This document shows positions 24,359-33,885 of a stretch of DNA of 64,000 bases, one piece after another. Origin of the DNA: Rhizobium sp. Root1212 (lineage in GTDB: Bacteria > Pseudomonadota > Alphaproteobacteria > Rhizobiales > Rhizobiaceae); assembly GCF_001424985.1 (NCBI RefSeq), contig NZ_LMDA01000022.1:124001-188000 (forward strand). The letters are read 5' to 3'. The position numbers were made by a program, and so were the translations under genes. The notes under the pieces were generated by a model. That model was not told where the DNA came from. It searched no databases and saw only the letters and a list, made by a program, of their open reading frames with translations. How positions within the stretch are numbered: position 1 is the first letter of the stretch; each line of letters starts with the position of its first letter.

Positions 24359-27049
24359 TTAGGCAGCGAGATCGCGCAGAACGGTCTGCAGGATACCGCC
24401 ATTGTTCATGTAGGTAACCTCATCGAGCGTATCGATGCGGCAGATCAGCGGCACGTCCTTCACCGAGCCATCGCCATAGGTGATCTTGGCGACGCGCTTT
24501 TCACGCGGCTGGACATTGGCGAGGTTGTCGATGGTGACGAGTTCGTCGCCCTTGAGGCCGAGCGATTCCCAGGTCGTGCCTTCCTCGAAGACGAAGGGCA
24601 CGATGCCCATGCCGACGAGGTTGGAACGGTGGATACGCTCGAAGGACTGGGCGATGACGGCTTTGACGCCGAGCAGGTTGGTGCCCTTTGCCGCCCAGTC
24701 GCGCGACGAACCGTTGCCGTATTCGACGCCGGCGAAGATAACGAGCGGAACGCCCTCTTCCTTGTACCGCATGGCCGCATCGTAGATCGACATCTCTTCC
24801 TTCGACGGATAGTGGATGGTGTAGCCACCTTCCTTGCCGTTCGGGCCGAGCATGTGGTTGCGGATGCGGATGTTGGCAAACGTGCCGCGCATCATCACTT
24901 CATGGTTGCCGCGGCGCGTGCCGTACTGGTTGAAGTCGGCAACGGCGACGCCGTGCTCGGTGAGGTAGGCACCCGCAGGCGATGCCGCCTTGATCGAACC
25001 GGCCGGCGAAATGTGGTCGGTGGTGATCTTGTCGCCGAACAGGCCGAGGACGCGAGCGCCCTTGATGTCGGAGATGCCCGAACCGGTCTTGCCCATGCCG
25101 ACGAAATAGGGCGGGTTCTGCACGTAGGTCGAGTTGTCGTCCCAGGCATAGGTCTGGCCGGCCGGAACCTGAACCGCCTGCCAGTTGGCATCGCCCTTGA
25201 ACACGTCTGCATACTTCGACGCATAAAGCGCACGGGTGACGTATTTCAGGATGAACTCCTGGATTTCCTTGGAGGTCGGCCAGATGTCCTTGAGGTAGAC
25301 CGGGTTGCCGTTCTGGTCTTCGCCGATCGGGTCCTTGGTCAGATCCTTCTGCACCGTGCCGGCCAGCGCATAGGCGACGACCAGCGGCGGCGAAGCCAGG
25401 TAGTTCGCCTGAACGTCCGGCGAGATGCGGCCTTCGAAGTTACGGTTACCGGAGAGCACGCCGGCGGCGATCAGGCCCTTGTCGTTGATCGTCTTCGACA
25501 CCGGCGCCGGCAGCGGGCCGGAGTTGCCGATGCAGGTCGTGCAGCCGAAGCCGACGAGGTTGAAGCCGAGCTTGTCGAGGTCGGCCTGCAGGCCGGACTT
25601 GGCGAGGTATTCGCCGACGACCTGCGATCCCGGTGCCAACGAGGTCTTCACCCACGGCTTGGTCTTCAGGCCCTTGGCGACCGCGTTGCGGGCAAGCAGG
25701 CCGGCAGCGATGAGCACCGAGGGGTTCGAGGTGTTGGTGCACGACGTGATGGCGGCAATCGCCACGTCGCCATGGCCGAGATCGAAATCCGTGCCTTCGA
25801 CCGGATAGCGGTTATGCAGCTGTCCGGGCTTCTTGTAGTCGCCTTCGAGCGCGGTCGCGAAACCGGACGCGATGTTTTCGAGCGGGATGCGGCCTTCCGG
25901 ACGCTTCGGGCCGGCCATGGCCGGTACCACGTCGCCGAGGTCGAGTTCGAGCGTGTCGGTGAAGACCAGCTCGGAGCCGTCATTGTCGCGCCACATGCCC
26001 TGCGCCTTCGAATAGGCTTCCACGAGAGCGATGCGCTGCTCTTCGCGGCCGGACATGGTGAGGTAGTTGATGGTTTCCGAATCGACCGGGAAGAAGCCGC
26101 AGGTCGCGCCGTATTCCGGGCCCATGTTGCCGATGGTGGCGCGGTCGGCGAGCGTCATGTTATCGAGGCCGGTGCCGAAGAATTCGACGAACTTCGAAAC
26201 GACGCCCTTCTTGCGCAGCATCTGCACGACCATCAGCACGAGGTCGGTCGCGGTAACGCCTTCCTTGAGCTTGCCCGTGAGCTTGAAGCCGATGACCTCG
26301 GGCAGGAGCATGGAGACCGGCTGGCCGAGCATGGCCGCTTCAGCCTCGATGCCGCCGACGCCCCAGCCGAGAACGCCGAGACCGTTGATCATGGTCGTGT
26401 GGCTGTCGGTGCCGACGCAGGTATCCGGATAGGCGATGATTTCGCCGTCTTCTTCCTTGGTCCAGACGGTCTGTCCCAGATATTCGAGATTGACCTGGTG
26501 ACAGATGCCGGTGCCGGGCGGAACCACGCGGAAATTCTTGAAAGCCTGCTGGCCCCACTTCAGGAAGCGGTAGCGCTCGCCGTTGCGCTGATATTCCAGC
26601 TCGACGTTGCGGGCGAAAGCGTTCGGCGTGCCGAATTCGTCGACGATGACGGAGTGGTCGATGACGAGATCGACGGGCACCAACGGGTTGATCTTTTCCG
26701 GATCACCGCCGAGCGCCTTGATGCCGTCACGCATGGCGGCGAGATCGACGACGGCCGGAACGCCGGTGAAGTCCTGCATCAGCACGCGGGCCGGGCGATA
26801 GGCGATTTCGTTTTCCTCAAGGCCCTTGTTGTTCAGCCATGCGGCAACGGCAAGGATGTTTTCCTTGGTGACCGACCGGCCGTCTTCGAAGCGCAGCAAG
26901 TTTTCGAGCAGCACCTTCATCGAATAGGGAAGCTTGGAAACGCCCGGCAGACCGTTCGCTTCCGCCTTCGGCAGGCTGTAGTAGACATAGTCTACGCCGT
27001 TCACCGAAAGCGTCGAACGACAATTGAAACTGTCAAGGGATTTGGACAC
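24359..27049 (-). CDS. acnA: Aconitate hydratase
   Basis: Isomerises citrate to isocitrate in the TCA cycle using a [4Fe-4S] cluster. The 896-residue protein has full AcnA length and the cluster cysteines at Cys437 (SCTNTSNPS), Cys503 and Cys506 ([12 protein letters not shown]). Further conserved blocks are [21 protein letters not shown] and, in the swivelling C-terminal domain, [20 protein letters not shown]. It is a single gene divergent from ccmA across about 265 bases. The AcnA class also has an RNA-binding moonlighting form when the cluster is lost. Confidence 0.98.
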   Translation of the reverse strand: MSKSLDSFNCRSTLSVNGVDYVYYSLPKAEANGLPGVSKLPYSMKVLLENLLRFEDGRSVTKENILAVAAWLNNKGLEENEIAYRPARVLMQDFTGVPAVVDLAAMRDGIKALGGDPEKINPLVPVDLVIDHSVIVDEFGTPNAFARNVELEYQRNGERYRFLKWGQQAFKNFRVVPPGTGICHQVNLEYLGQTVWTKEEDGEIIAYPDTCVGTDSHTTMINGLGVLGWGVGGIEAEAAMLGQPVSMLLPEVIGFKLTGKLKEGVTATDLVLMVVQMLRKKGVVSKFVEFFGTGLDNMTLADRATIGNMGPEYGATCGFFPVDSETINYLTMSGREEQRIALVEAYSKAQGMWRDNDGSELVFTDTLELDLGDVVPAMAGPKRPEGRIPLENIASGFATALEGDYKKPGQLHNRYPVEGTDFDLGHGDVAIAAITSCTNTSNPSVLIAAGLLARNAVAKGLKTKPWVKTSLAPGSQVVGEYLAKSGLQADLDKLGFNLVGFGCTTCIGNSGPLPAPVSKTINDKGLIAAGVLSGNRNFEGRISPDVQANYLASPPLVVAYALAGTVQKDLTKDPIGEDQNGNPVYLKDIWPTSKEIQEFILKYVTRALYASKYADVFKGDANWQAVQVPAGQTYAWDDNSTYVQNPPYFVGMGKTGSGISDIKGARVLGLFGDKITTDHISPAGSIKAASPAGAYLTEHGVAVADFNQYGTRRGNHEVMMRGTFANIRIRNHMLGPNGKEGGYTIHYPSKEEMSIYDAAMRYKEEGVPLVIFAGVEYGNGSSRDWAAKGTNLLGVKAVIAQSFERIHRSNLVGMGIVPFVFEEGTTWESLGLKGDELVTIDNLANVQPREKRVAKITYGDGSVKDVPLICRIDTLDEVTYMNNGGILQTVLRDLAA

Positions 27050-27314
27050 TGGATGATACCCCGTTCCGTCTGATCGCCAAAAGCTGACGCGCGAACGCCC
27101 GAGCGCCAGGAAAGCGCGAATTGGGATGCGGGTACGGCCATTTCCGCTGTCCGCACGTGGAAGTCATTCCATGTTCGGCGCTAGGATGAAATTCACGCCG
27201 ACCGCTGGCGTGTTGGGGCGGTTATAGATAATTTCGCAGAAACGTGCCAGACCAACATTCCTCAAATTGAGACAATTTTTTTGCATTGCGACGAACGTCG
27301 TAAAAGGATGATGA

Positions 27315-27956
27315 ATGCCCCTCAGCCTCACCGCCGCGGGACTCGCCGCCAAGCGCGGCGAGGACCTGATTTTCAAGGATATTTCCTTCGTTCTCGACGC
27401 CGGGGAAGCCTTGATCGTCACGGGGGCGAACGGGTCCGGCAAATCGACGCTGCTGCGCGTCGTGGCGGGTCTTCTGACGCCCGAGGAAGGCACCGTTTCG
27501 GTGACCGGCGCGGCACAGGACATCGGCCATCCACGCGAACTTTGCCACTATCTCGGCCACCGCAACGGCATGAAGCGCGAGCTCACGGTGGAGGAAAATC
27601 TCGCATTCTGGAAAAGCTTCATGGGTGATTCGCCCGGCGGTTCCGGCATGAGCGTTTTCGAGGCAGAAGAGGCAGTGGGACTGCCGGGCATCGGGCATCT
27701 CCCGTTCGGCTATCTCTCGGCTGGCCAGCAGCGGCGCATGGCCATGGCCAAGCTTCTCGTAGCCTGGCGGGCGATCTGGATTCTCGATGAGCCGACGGCG
27801 GCGCTGGATGCGGCATCGGACCGGATGTTTGCGGGGCTGGTGAGGGCGCATCTGTCGAAAGGCGGGATCGCACTTGCGGCGACGCACCAGCCGTTGGGGC
27901 TGGAGAATACGCGCAGGCTGGAAATGCGCGGCTTTGAATTTGCGGAGGTGGAGTGA
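27315..27956 (+). CDS. ccmA: Heme exporter ATP-binding protein CcmA
   Basis: 213-residue ATPase of the CcmABCD heme-handling complex for System I cytochrome c maturation. Walker A GANGSGKST is at 37-45, the signature is YLSAGQQRRMAMAKLL and Walker B is IWILDEPTAALD, followed by AATHQP. It releases heme-loaded CcmE from CcmC/CcmD. The short length and the LCHYLGHRNGMKRELTVEENLAFW block are CcmA-specific. It begins the ccmA-B-C-D-G cluster; ccmB follows only after a 304-base gap filled by repeats. Confidence 0.95.
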   Translation: MPLSLTAAGLAAKRGEDLIFKDISFVLDAGEALIVTGANGSGKSTLLRVVAGLLTPEEGTVSVTGAAQDIGHPRELCHYLGHRNGMKRELTVEENLAFWKSFMGDSPGGSGMSVFEAEEAVGLPGIGHLPFGYLSAGQQRRMAMAKLLVAWRAIWILDEPTAALDAASDRMFAGLVRAHLSKGGIALAATHQPLGLENTRRLEMRGFEFAEVE

Positions 27957-28260
27957 TGGCAAGCATTGTGCGTGCAGCCTGTATTCCCCTTGAGACGGTG
28001 CTGCCGCCTATGGACGTGCGGCAAACTCTATCATCCCCTCTCCCCGCCTGCGGGGAGAGGGTTAGGGTGAGGGGCAAAATTCTCTTCCCCGAGAATGTCG
28101 AGAGTAAGCCCCTCATCCGCCCTTCGGGCACCTTCTCCCCGCGAGCGGGGAGAAGGGAAAGCAAGCTGCACTTTTCGTATACAATCGTCCTGCCTGCGAA
28201 TGGAAGGAGGCCCGACAGGGCAGAGGGGGGTAAAACCCTCCCCACGACAGGACCTCACCC
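27957..28260. repeat. RIME-like palindrome cluster between ccmA and ccmB
   Basis: Contains CCTCTCCCCG / CGGGGAGAGG (28037-28060), a second unit starting GCCCCTCATCC with GCCC-TTC-GGGC and CCTTCTCCCCGC / GCGGGGAGAAGG (28108-28157), and a half-unit at 28205-28240 matching the repeat found in ftsY (CCCGACAGGGCAGAGGGGGG). The two main units face each other. An open frame that reads through (27953-28264) is repeat-derived and not a gene. The element would add strong RNA structure between the two cistrons. Confidence 0.8.
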
Positions 28261-28920
28261 ATGACCGCCCTTTTCCTCCGCGACATCAGGCTCGCCGTGC
28301 GTGCCGGCGGCGGGGCCATGATCGGGGTTCTGTTTTTCCTCACCGTCGTCGCCGTCGTGCCCTTCGCCATCGGCCCGGACCTCAACCTGCTCTCCCGCAT
28401 CGGCCCGGCGATCCTCTGGATCGGCGCGCTGCTCTCCTGCCTGCTCGGTCTCGACCGCCTGTTCCAGGCCGAGCGCGAGGATGGCTCGCTCGACCTGATG
28501 TTGATGCAGGAGACGCCGCTGGTCCTGACCGTGCTCGTCAAATGCGTCGCCCACTGGATGGCCTCCGGCCTGCCGCTGGTGCTTGCCGCCCCCCTGCTCG
28601 GGCTCTTCATGAACATGGATAGCCTCGCAATCGGCGCGACGATGCTGACGCTGCTGGTCGGTACGCCGGCCATCACCTTCATCGGTGCGGCCGGCGCGGG
28701 TGTCGCCGTCGCCCTGCCGCGCGGCGGCCTGCTCGTGTCGATCCTCGTGCTGCCGCTCGCCATTCCCGTGCTGATTTTCGGCGTCAGCGCCGCCTATGCG
28801 GCGGTGCAGGACCCCGCACCTTTCCTGCCGCCGCTGATGATCCTGATCGCCATCACTCTGTTTTTCGCTGTCATCGGCCCGGTCGCGGCGGCCGCGGCGC
28901 TACGATCTTCGTCGGATTGA
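28261..28920 (+). CDS. ccmB: Heme exporter permease CcmB
   Basis: 219-residue membrane protein with six predicted helices and the CcmB features FLRDIRLAVRAGGG at the start, LLSCLLGLDRLFQAEREDGSLDLMLMQETPL (cytoplasmic coupling loop) and a hydrophobic C-terminus LFFAVIGPVAAAAALR. It pairs with CcmA to form the ATP-driven complex. ATG at 28261 follows the repeat cluster. A 60-base gap to ccmC contains a possible FNR/FixK half-match. Confidence 0.95.
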   Translation: MTALFLRDIRLAVRAGGGAMIGVLFFLTVVAVVPFAIGPDLNLLSRIGPAILWIGALLSCLLGLDRLFQAEREDGSLDLMLMQETPLVLTVLVKCVAHWMASGLPLVLAAPLLGLFMNMDSLAIGATMLTLLVGTPAITFIGAAGAGVAVALPRGGLLVSILVLPLAIPVLIFGVSAAYAAVQDPAPFLPPLMILIAITLFFAVIGPVAAAAALRSSSD

Positions 28921-28931
28921 CGCAAATGTGA

Positions 28932-28945
28932 TTGACCCCGATCAA
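28932..28945. promoter_or_regulatory. FNR/FixK-like site upstream of ccmC
   Basis: TTGAC-CCCG-ATCAA differs in one base from the FNR/FixK consensus TTGAT-N4-ATCAA. It is centred about 42 bases before the ccmC ATG. If used as a class II site the RNA would start almost at the start codon, which lowers its likelihood. Chance matches at this level are expected about once or twice in a window this size. Confidence 0.3.
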
Positions 28946-28980
28946 TTGAAGCAGGAGCCGATCCGCGTTAAAGAACCGTC

Positions 28981-29742
28981 ATGACCGACAACAGCCTCGC
29001 CATCCGAAAATTCAGCGACCTCGCCAACCCGACGCGGTTTCTGGCGCTTGCCGCGCGCCTGCTGCCGTGGCTGATCGGCGCGACCGTGCTGTTTTTCGTG
29101 GCCGGGCTCACTCTCGCTTTCACGACCGAGGGCGACTACCAGCAGGGCGAAACCGTACGCATCATGTACATCCACGTGCCCGCCGCCTGGCTGTCGATGA
29201 TGTGCTACACGGTGATGGCGATCTCCGCGCTCGGCACCCTCGTCTGGCGCCATCCGCTCGCCGATGTATCCGCCAAGGCCGCAGCCCCGATCGGCGCGGC
29301 CTTCACGCTGATGGCGCTGATCACCGGCTCGCTCTGGGGCAAGCCGATGTGGGGCACATGGTGGGTTTGGGATGCGCGCCTCACCTCCGTCTTCGTGCTG
29401 TTCCTGATGTATCTCGGCCTGATCGCCCTCAACCGGGCGATCGACGAGCCGGGCAAGGCGGCCAAGCTCTGTGCCATCCTCATCCTGATCGGTTTCGTCA
29501 ACATCCCGATCATCAAATTCTCGGTCGAGTGGTGGAACACGCTGCACCAGCCGGCCAGCGTCGTGCGCCTCGACGGCCCGACCATCGATCCCGAATTCCT
29601 GCGGCCGCTGCTGGTGATGGCTGTGGCCTATACGTTGCTGTTCTTCACCCTGCATATCGCCGCCATGCGCAACGAGATCTGGCGCCGCCGGGTCATGGCG
29701 CTGCGCCGGCAGGCAGCCCGCAGCATCGACCGGGAGGCTTGA
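28981..29742 (+). CDS. ccmC: Heme exporter protein CcmC
   Basis: 253 residues, six membrane helices. The tryptophan-rich heme-handling motif is present (GTWWVWDARLTSVFVLFLMYLGLIAL), with flanking periplasmic histidines in IHVPAAWLSM and in VEWWNTLHQPASV. CcmC loads heme on CcmE with CcmD. It is followed three bases later by ccmD. Length and motif order are those of standard CcmC. Confidence 0.97.
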   Translation: MTDNSLAIRKFSDLANPTRFLALAARLLPWLIGATVLFFVAGLTLAFTTEGDYQQGETVRIMYIHVPAAWLSMMCYTVMAISALGTLVWRHPLADVSAKAAAPIGAAFTLMALITGSLWGKPMWGTWWVWDARLTSVFVLFLMYLGLIALNRAIDEPGKAAKLCAILILIGFVNIPIIKFSVEWWNTLHQPASVVRLDGPTIDPEFLRPLLVMAVAYTLLFFTLHIAAMRNEIWRRRVMALRRQAARSIDREA

Positions 29743-29745
29743 GCC

Positions 29746-29913
29746 ATGTCGCCGCATGTCGCCTATGTCGCCGCAAGCTATGCTGCCGCAGCGGTTCTCA
29801 TCCTCGCGCTGATCGGCTGGGTCTTCCTCGACGGCCGCGCCCGTCGGCAGGAATTGAAAAAGCTGGAAGAGGCCGGCGTCCGCCGCCGCTCCGAGACCAA
29901 ACGGACATCATGA
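29746..29913 (+). CDS. ccmD: Heme exporter protein CcmD
   Basis: 55-residue protein, one membrane helix (about 6-28) preceded by HVAYVAASYAAAA and followed by a charged tail RARRQELKKLEEAG, the standard CcmD layout. It bridges CcmC and CcmE in the inner membrane. It starts three bases after the ccmC stop, and its TGA overlaps the ccmG ATG in ATGA. Confidence 0.93.
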   Translation: MSPHVAYVAASYAAAAVLILALIGWVFLDGRARRQELKKLEEAGVRRRSETKRTS

Positions 29914-30521
29914 CCGAAGAAAACCGAACCACCGGCGAGACTGCCGAACGGCCGGGCAAGGCGCGCTACGCGCTGGCGCTGTTGCCGCTTGCCATCTTCG
30001 GCGGCCTTGCCGCAATCTTCTGGAGCCAGCTCGATTCCGGCCGCGACATCAGCGAAATTCCCTCCGCCCTCATCGGCACCAAGGCCCCGAGCCTCGATAT
30101 GCCGCCGCTGGAAGGGGCAACCCTTGCCGGCGCACCGATGCCCGCGCTCACCGATGCCGCGATCAAGGGCAAGCTGACCCTCGTCAACGTCTGGGCCTCC
30201 TGGTGCATTCCCTGCCGTGAGGAAAACCCGATCATCCTTGAACTGTCGAAAGACCCGCGCCTGCAGGTGGTCGGAATCAACTACAAGGACAAGACGGAGA
30301 ACGCGCTGAGCTTCCTCGGCGAACTCGGCAATCCGTTCGCAGCGATCGGCGTCGATCCGCGCGGCAAGGCGGCGATCGACTGGGGCGTCTACGGCATCCC
30401 GGAATCCTATCTCGTCGGCGCCGACGGGACGATCCTCTACAAGCGTGTCGGCCCGTTCGACGAACGCAGCCTGAAGGACGGCCTCTCTCCCGCCATTGAG
30501 AAAGCATCCACCGCGAAATAG
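29910..30521 (+). CDS. ccmG: Thiol:disulfide interchange protein CcmG/DsbE
   Basis: 203 residues: charged N-terminus, one membrane anchor (about 20-40), then a periplasmic thioredoxin domain with WASWCIPCREE (Cys99, Cys102) and the cis-Pro loop GVYGIPESYLVG. CcmG keeps apocytochrome c cysteines reduced before heme attachment. It is translationally coupled to ccmD. ccmE, ccmF, ccmH are not here, so the rest of System I lies elsewhere, as in other rhizobia. Confidence 0.96.
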   Translation: MTEENRTTGETAERPGKARYALALLPLAIFGGLAAIFWSQLDSGRDISEIPSALIGTKAPSLDMPPLEGATLAGAPMPALTDAAIKGKLTLVNVWASWCIPCREENPIILELSKDPRLQVVGINYKDKTENALSFLGELGNPFAAIGVDPRGKAAIDWGVYGIPESYLVGADGTILYKRVGPFDERSLKDGLSPAIEKASTAK

Positions 30522-30537
30522 GATGCGGTAGGGCAGC

Positions 30538-30924
30538 TTACCAGGAATTGGCTCCGATCTTCTTCTTTCCCTGGAAGACGTCCACATGATTGGGCGAGGT
30601 GAGACGCCACGTCTCACAGACTTCCTTGCCCTTGTCCAATCCGGCCCAGGTGCGGCAGAACTTGTCCCCCTGAATGTGCCATGTGCCGGATATGGTGATC
30701 ACATCGCCGCCGTCTGTTTTCGCCGACCCTTCTCCCTTTCCGTCTGCGGAAAGGTTCAGGGTGCCGGTATAGCCCATGCCCTTGCCGCCAAGCGCGAGCG
30801 TCTTGCCGTTTCCAAGAAGCTCTTTCAAATCCGCTGCCTTCAACGTTTTATCGGCCGCATCGGCCGGATGCAGGCCGAGTATCGTTGTCAGGACGGCCAA
30901 CAGCATGGCGGATACGATGCGCAT
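30538..30924 (-). CDS. Small secreted protein of unknown function
   Basis: 128 residues with a clear signal peptide ending near PADA (residue 23). The mature part is beta-rich and glycine-rich (GNGKTLALGGKGMGYTGTLNLSADGKGEGSAKTDGGDVITISGTW). It then has WHIQGDKFCRTWAGLDKGKEVCETWRL with two cysteines that could form a disulfide. The layout recalls DUF995-type rhizobial exported proteins, but I cannot confirm the family. It is convergent with ccmG, 16 bases away, and appears to be a single gene. Confidence 0.75.
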   Translation of the reverse strand: MRIVSAMLLAVLTTILGLHPADAADKTLKAADLKELLGNGKTLALGGKGMGYTGTLNLSADGKGEGSAKTDGGDVITISGTWHIQGDKFCRTWAGLDKGKEVCETWRLTSPNHVDVFQGKKKIGANSW

Positions 30925-31000
30925 GATCCCCTCCCAAGAAAATATGCGATTATTTTAGATTTCTATAATCTAAAGCACAAAAGGTGCGGAGACAACGGCT

Positions 31001-31594
31001 TTAAAGAGCACCCTGCCAGGCCTTCACCGCATCCAGCGGATAGACCAGCATCAGCACGTTGAGCGTGAGGTTGTCGCGGATCAGCCAGCCGGTGAAAAGC
31101 TCGAAGACGATGGCGACAGTCAGCGTCACCAGCACCGGCATGCGCCGGGCAAAGAAGAAGCCGACGACCATGAAGACGGTATCCATCGCCGAATTCAGGA
31201 TGCTGTCGCCGTAATAATCGAGCGAGATGGTCGCCGTGCGGTAGCGGTCGATGATGAGAGGCGAATTCTCAAGCAACTCCCAACCGCTCTCGATCAGGAG
31301 CGCAAACAGCAGCCGCGCCGCGAGCGGCTTGCCGCGAAACAACAGATGCGCGATGCCGTAGAAGATGAAGCCGTGAATGATGTGGGACGGCGTATACCAA
31401 TCCGCCAGATGCTGCGAATTGCCGGGGCTGTTCACCACCGGCTCGAACAGTTTGACGTAGCCGCAGGTGCAGATCGGCGTGCGGCCCATCCAGTATTCGA
31501 CAAGCACCTGAAGGAGCAACACCGCGACGCAGGCAATGAGCCAGAATGTCGTCTGCCGCGTCGACCTGTCATGCTCCGGCGAGATGGCGCTCAC
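31001..31594 (-). CDS. DUF2585 (UPF0314) membrane protein
   Basis: 197 residues with about five hydrophobic segments. The motifs [41 protein letters not shown] and [18 protein letters not shown][19 protein letters not shown] are characteristic of UPF0314/DUF2585, an alphaproteobacterial family of unknown role. The start is GTG, overlapping the ispZ stop in GTGA, so it is co-translated with ispZ. The conserved acidic and histidine residues hint at a catalytic site, but this is speculation. Confidence 0.9.
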   Translation of the reverse strand: MSAISPEHDRSTRQTTFWLIACVAVLLLQVLVEYWMGRTPICTCGYVKLFEPVVNSPGNSQHLADWYTPSHIIHGFIFYGIAHLLFRGKPLAARLLFALLIESGWELLENSPLIIDRYRTATISLDYYGDSILNSAMDTVFMVVGFFFARRMPVLVTLTVAIVFELFTGWLIRDNLTLNVLMLVYPLDAVKAWQGAL

Positions 31595-32223
31595 GCTTCG
31601 GTATCCTGATCGAGCGAATGCTTCATGATGACGGGCATCTGGGCGAGCGTGAACAGGATGGTGATCGGCATCGTGCCCCAGACCTTGAAGGCCACCCAGA
31701 AATCCGTCGAGAAATTGCGCCAGACGACCTCGTTGAGGATGGCGAGGAAGACGAAGAAGATGCCCCAGCGGATGGTGAGCTTGCGCCAGCCGGCCTCATC
31801 CAGCCGGAAGGCCGTGTGGAAGACATAGCCGAGCAGCGATTTGCCGAACAGCAGGCCGCCGAGCAGGATGGCGCCGAATAGCGAATTGACGATGGTCGGC
31901 TTCATCTTGATGAAGGTGTCGTTCTGCAGATAGAGCGTCAGCGCGCCGAAGATGAAGACGACGATGCCCGAGATCAGCGGCATCATCGGCAGAGTCCGTG
32001 TCAATATCCACGACACGGTGAGCGCGATCGCCGTCGCCGCCATGAACAGGCCGGTGGCGATGAAGATCGGACCGCCAAGCTCCGTCAGCGCCGGAAAATG
32101 GGCGCCGAGCCATTCGCCCCTGGAATTGGCGAAGAAAAACACCACCAGGGGCCCAAGCTCGAGCACCATCTTGAGCAGCGGGCTGATTTCCTTGCGCGGC
32201 TTTGCAGCCTCGATCGACGACAT
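31591..32223 (-). CDS. ispZ: Intracellular septation protein A (YciB family)
   Basis: 210 residues, five or six membrane helices. Family motifs are [15 protein letters not shown] near the N-terminus, then [28 protein letters not shown] and [31 protein letters not shown], which identify IspZ/YciB. In enterics the protein links inner-membrane and septal functions. It lies between ftsY and the DUF2585 gene, a common rhizobial order, 90 bases after ftsY. Confidence 0.94.
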   Translation of the reverse strand: MSSIEAAKPRKEISPLLKMVLELGPLVVFFFANSRGEWLGAHFPALTELGGPIFIATGLFMAATAIALTVSWILTRTLPMMPLISGIVVFIFGALTLYLQNDTFIKMKPTIVNSLFGAILLGGLLFGKSLLGYVFHTAFRLDEAGWRKLTIRWGIFFVFLAILNEVVWRNFSTDFWVAFKVWGTMPITILFTLAQMPVIMKHSLDQDTEA

Positions 32224-32313
32224 TGCTGTTTCCTTGGCAGACTATCCGGAAAGATCGCGGGGGCGCGGTCTCACCGGCAATAACATCAGCAAAACGGCAA
32301 AACTATATCCGGG

Positions 32314-33870
32314 TCAATGGGCGATGCCGGCAATCGCCTCGGCAAAATCCTTGGCCTCGAACGGTTCGAGATCGTCAACGCCTTCGCCGACGCCGATGAA
32401 GTAGACCGGCAGCTTGTGCTTGGCCGAGATGGCGACGAGGATGCCGCCGCGCGCCGTGCCATCGAGCTTGGTCATGATCAGGCCGTTGACGCCGGCGACG
32501 TTGCGGAAGATTTCGACCTGATTGAGCGCATTCTGGCCGGTCGTCGCATCGAGCGTCTGCAGCACCGTATGGGGCGCATCGGGGTCGAGCTTGCCGAGCA
32601 CGCGGACGATCTTTTCGAGTTCCGCCATCAACTCCGTGCGGTTCTGCAGGCGGCCGGCCGTATCGATAATCAGCACGTCGCTCTTCTTCAGTTTCGCTTG
32701 CTCGAAGGCCTCATAGGCAAGGCCAGCGGCATCCGCGCCGAGCTTCGAGGAGACGATGTCGGATTTGGTCCGCTCCGCCCAGATCTTCAGCTGCTCGATC
32801 GCTGCCGCGCGAAACGTGTCGCCGGCGGCGAGCATGACCTTGAGGCCGGCGCCGGACAGTTTGGCGGCCAGCTTGCCGATGGTCGTCGTCTTGCCGGTGC
32901 CGTTGACGCCAACGACGAGGATGACATGCGGCTTGTGGGAAAGATCGAGCTGCAGCGGCTTTGCGACCGGCGACAGAACCTTGGTGATTTCGGCGGCCAT
33001 GATGCGCGACACGTCTTCGCCGGTCACATCCTTGCCGTAGCGTTCGGAGGCCAGCGTATCGGTGACGCGAAGGGCAGTCTCGACGCCGAGATCGGCCTGG
33101 ATCAGCAGGTCTTCCAGTTCCTGCAGTGTGTCTTCGTCAAGCTTACGCTTGGTGAAGAGCGCGGCGATCTGGCCGGTGAGCTGCGAAGAGGTGCGGGCAA
33201 GGCCCTGCCGCAGGCGCTGGAACCAGCTGAGTTTTGCCTTCGGCGCCTCTGCGACGGGCTCGATAACGGCTGGGGCAGTCGCAAAGCCCTTGGGAAGCAC
33301 AGGCGCGGCGGCATCTTCCGTCTGATCTCCCCCCTTGAGAGGGAGATGTCCCGAAGGGACAGAAGGGGGTAAATCCGCCTCGTCTTCAAAAGCTTCGGTT
33401 TCTGGAGTCTCGACCGCAATATCAGAAAATGAGGAGAGTTCTTCACCCCCCTTTGCCCTGTCGGGCATCTCCCCCTCAAGGGGGGAGATCGCAGGAGGCG
33501 CTTCTTCCGCTTTTGCCTCTACCGCAGCTTCTGCTTCCAGAAGCGATAGCGGGGTCACCCCGAGATCGCCGATCTGCTCAGCGGCGGGCAGCGGCAGGGC
33601 TGCTTCGATTTCTTCTTTTAAAATTTCGGCTTCTACCGCAAGGATATCGTCAGCGGGACCGCCCGCCGTCTCCATCTCCTCGGCAAGCACCGGATCGGCC
33701 GCAAGCGGCAGATCTTCTTCACGCGAATGCGGCTCCAGCTCCGCCTCGACCGCACTCAGCTCTTCCGGCGAGAGCGGCTGCGGCGCAGCTTGATCCGCGA
33801 CCCGCGGCTCGCCCTCGGCGGGCTTGTCCTTGCCGAAGGTGAAAACCCTTTTGATGAAGCTCAGCGCCAT
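32314..33870 (-). CDS. ftsY: Signal recognition particle receptor FtsY
   Basis: FtsY is the membrane receptor for Ffh-ribosome complexes. The 518-residue protein has a 215-residue acidic N-terminal A domain, then the NG domain with P-loop GVNGTGKTT (321-329), DTFRAAA (351-357), DTAGR (403-407), DATTGQ (441-446) and TKLD (467-470). Within the A domain, residues 128-142 and 168-182 are encoded by an inverted pair of RIME-like repeats that keep the frame open (separate entry). The catalytic part looks intact. It precedes ispZ and follows mtaB by 15 bases. Confidence 0.97.
   Translation of the reverse strand: MALSFIKRVFTFGKDKPAEGEPRVADQAAPQPLSPEELSAVEAELEPHSREEDLPLAADPVLAEEMETAGGPADDILAVEAEILKEEIEAALPLPAAEQIGDLGVTPLSLLEAEAAVEAKAEEAPPAISPLEGEMPDRAKGGEELSSFSDIAVETPETEAFEDEADLPPSVPSGHLPLKGGDQTEDAAAPVLPKGFATAPAVIEPVAEAPKAKLSWFQRLRQGLARTSSQLTGQIAALFTKRKLDEDTLQELEDLLIQADLGVETALRVTDTLASERYGKDVTGEDVSRIMAAEITKVLSPVAKPLQLDLSHKPHVILVVGVNGTGKTTTIGKLAAKLSGAGLKVMLAAGDTFRAAAIEQLKIWAERTKSDIVSSKLGADAAGLAYEAFEQAKLKKSDVLIIDTAGRLQNRTELMAELEKIVRVLGKLDPDAPHTVLQTLDATTGQNALNQVEIFRNVAGVNGLIMTKLDGTARGGILVAISAKHKLPVYFIGVGEGVDDLEPFEAKDFAEAIAGIAH
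33324..33490. repeat. Inverted pair of 50-bp RIME-like repeats inside ftsY
   Basis: Copy 1 (33324-33373) and copy 2 (33441-33490, opposite orientation) are near identical: both contain GATCTCCCCCCTTGAG, then GGGAGATG, a GTCCCGAAGGGAC or GCCCGACAGGGC hairpin, and AGGGGGGT. About 67 bases separate them. Translated, they give ISPLEGEMPDRAKGG and PPSVPSGHLPLKGGD. A further half-copy lies at 28205-28240. Confidence 0.85.
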
Positions 33871-33885
33871 TGTCTGTCCGTATCA

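Noticed and set aside
24629-27073. 814-codon plus-strand ORF antisense to acnA
   Set aside because: A long open frame on the opposite strand of a GC-rich gene; no motifs, and acnA is beyond doubt.
27953-28264. A 100-codon ORF between ccmA and ccmB
   Set aside because: It reads through palindromic repeats and encodes the repeat-derived peptide SSPLPACGERVRVRG; not a gene.
29067-30521. A 484-codon plus-strand frame overlapping ccmC, ccmD and ccmG
   Set aside because: Only its last 203 codons are real (ccmG, starting at 29910). The first part is an out-of-frame shadow of ccmC, with Arg/Pro/His-rich composition.
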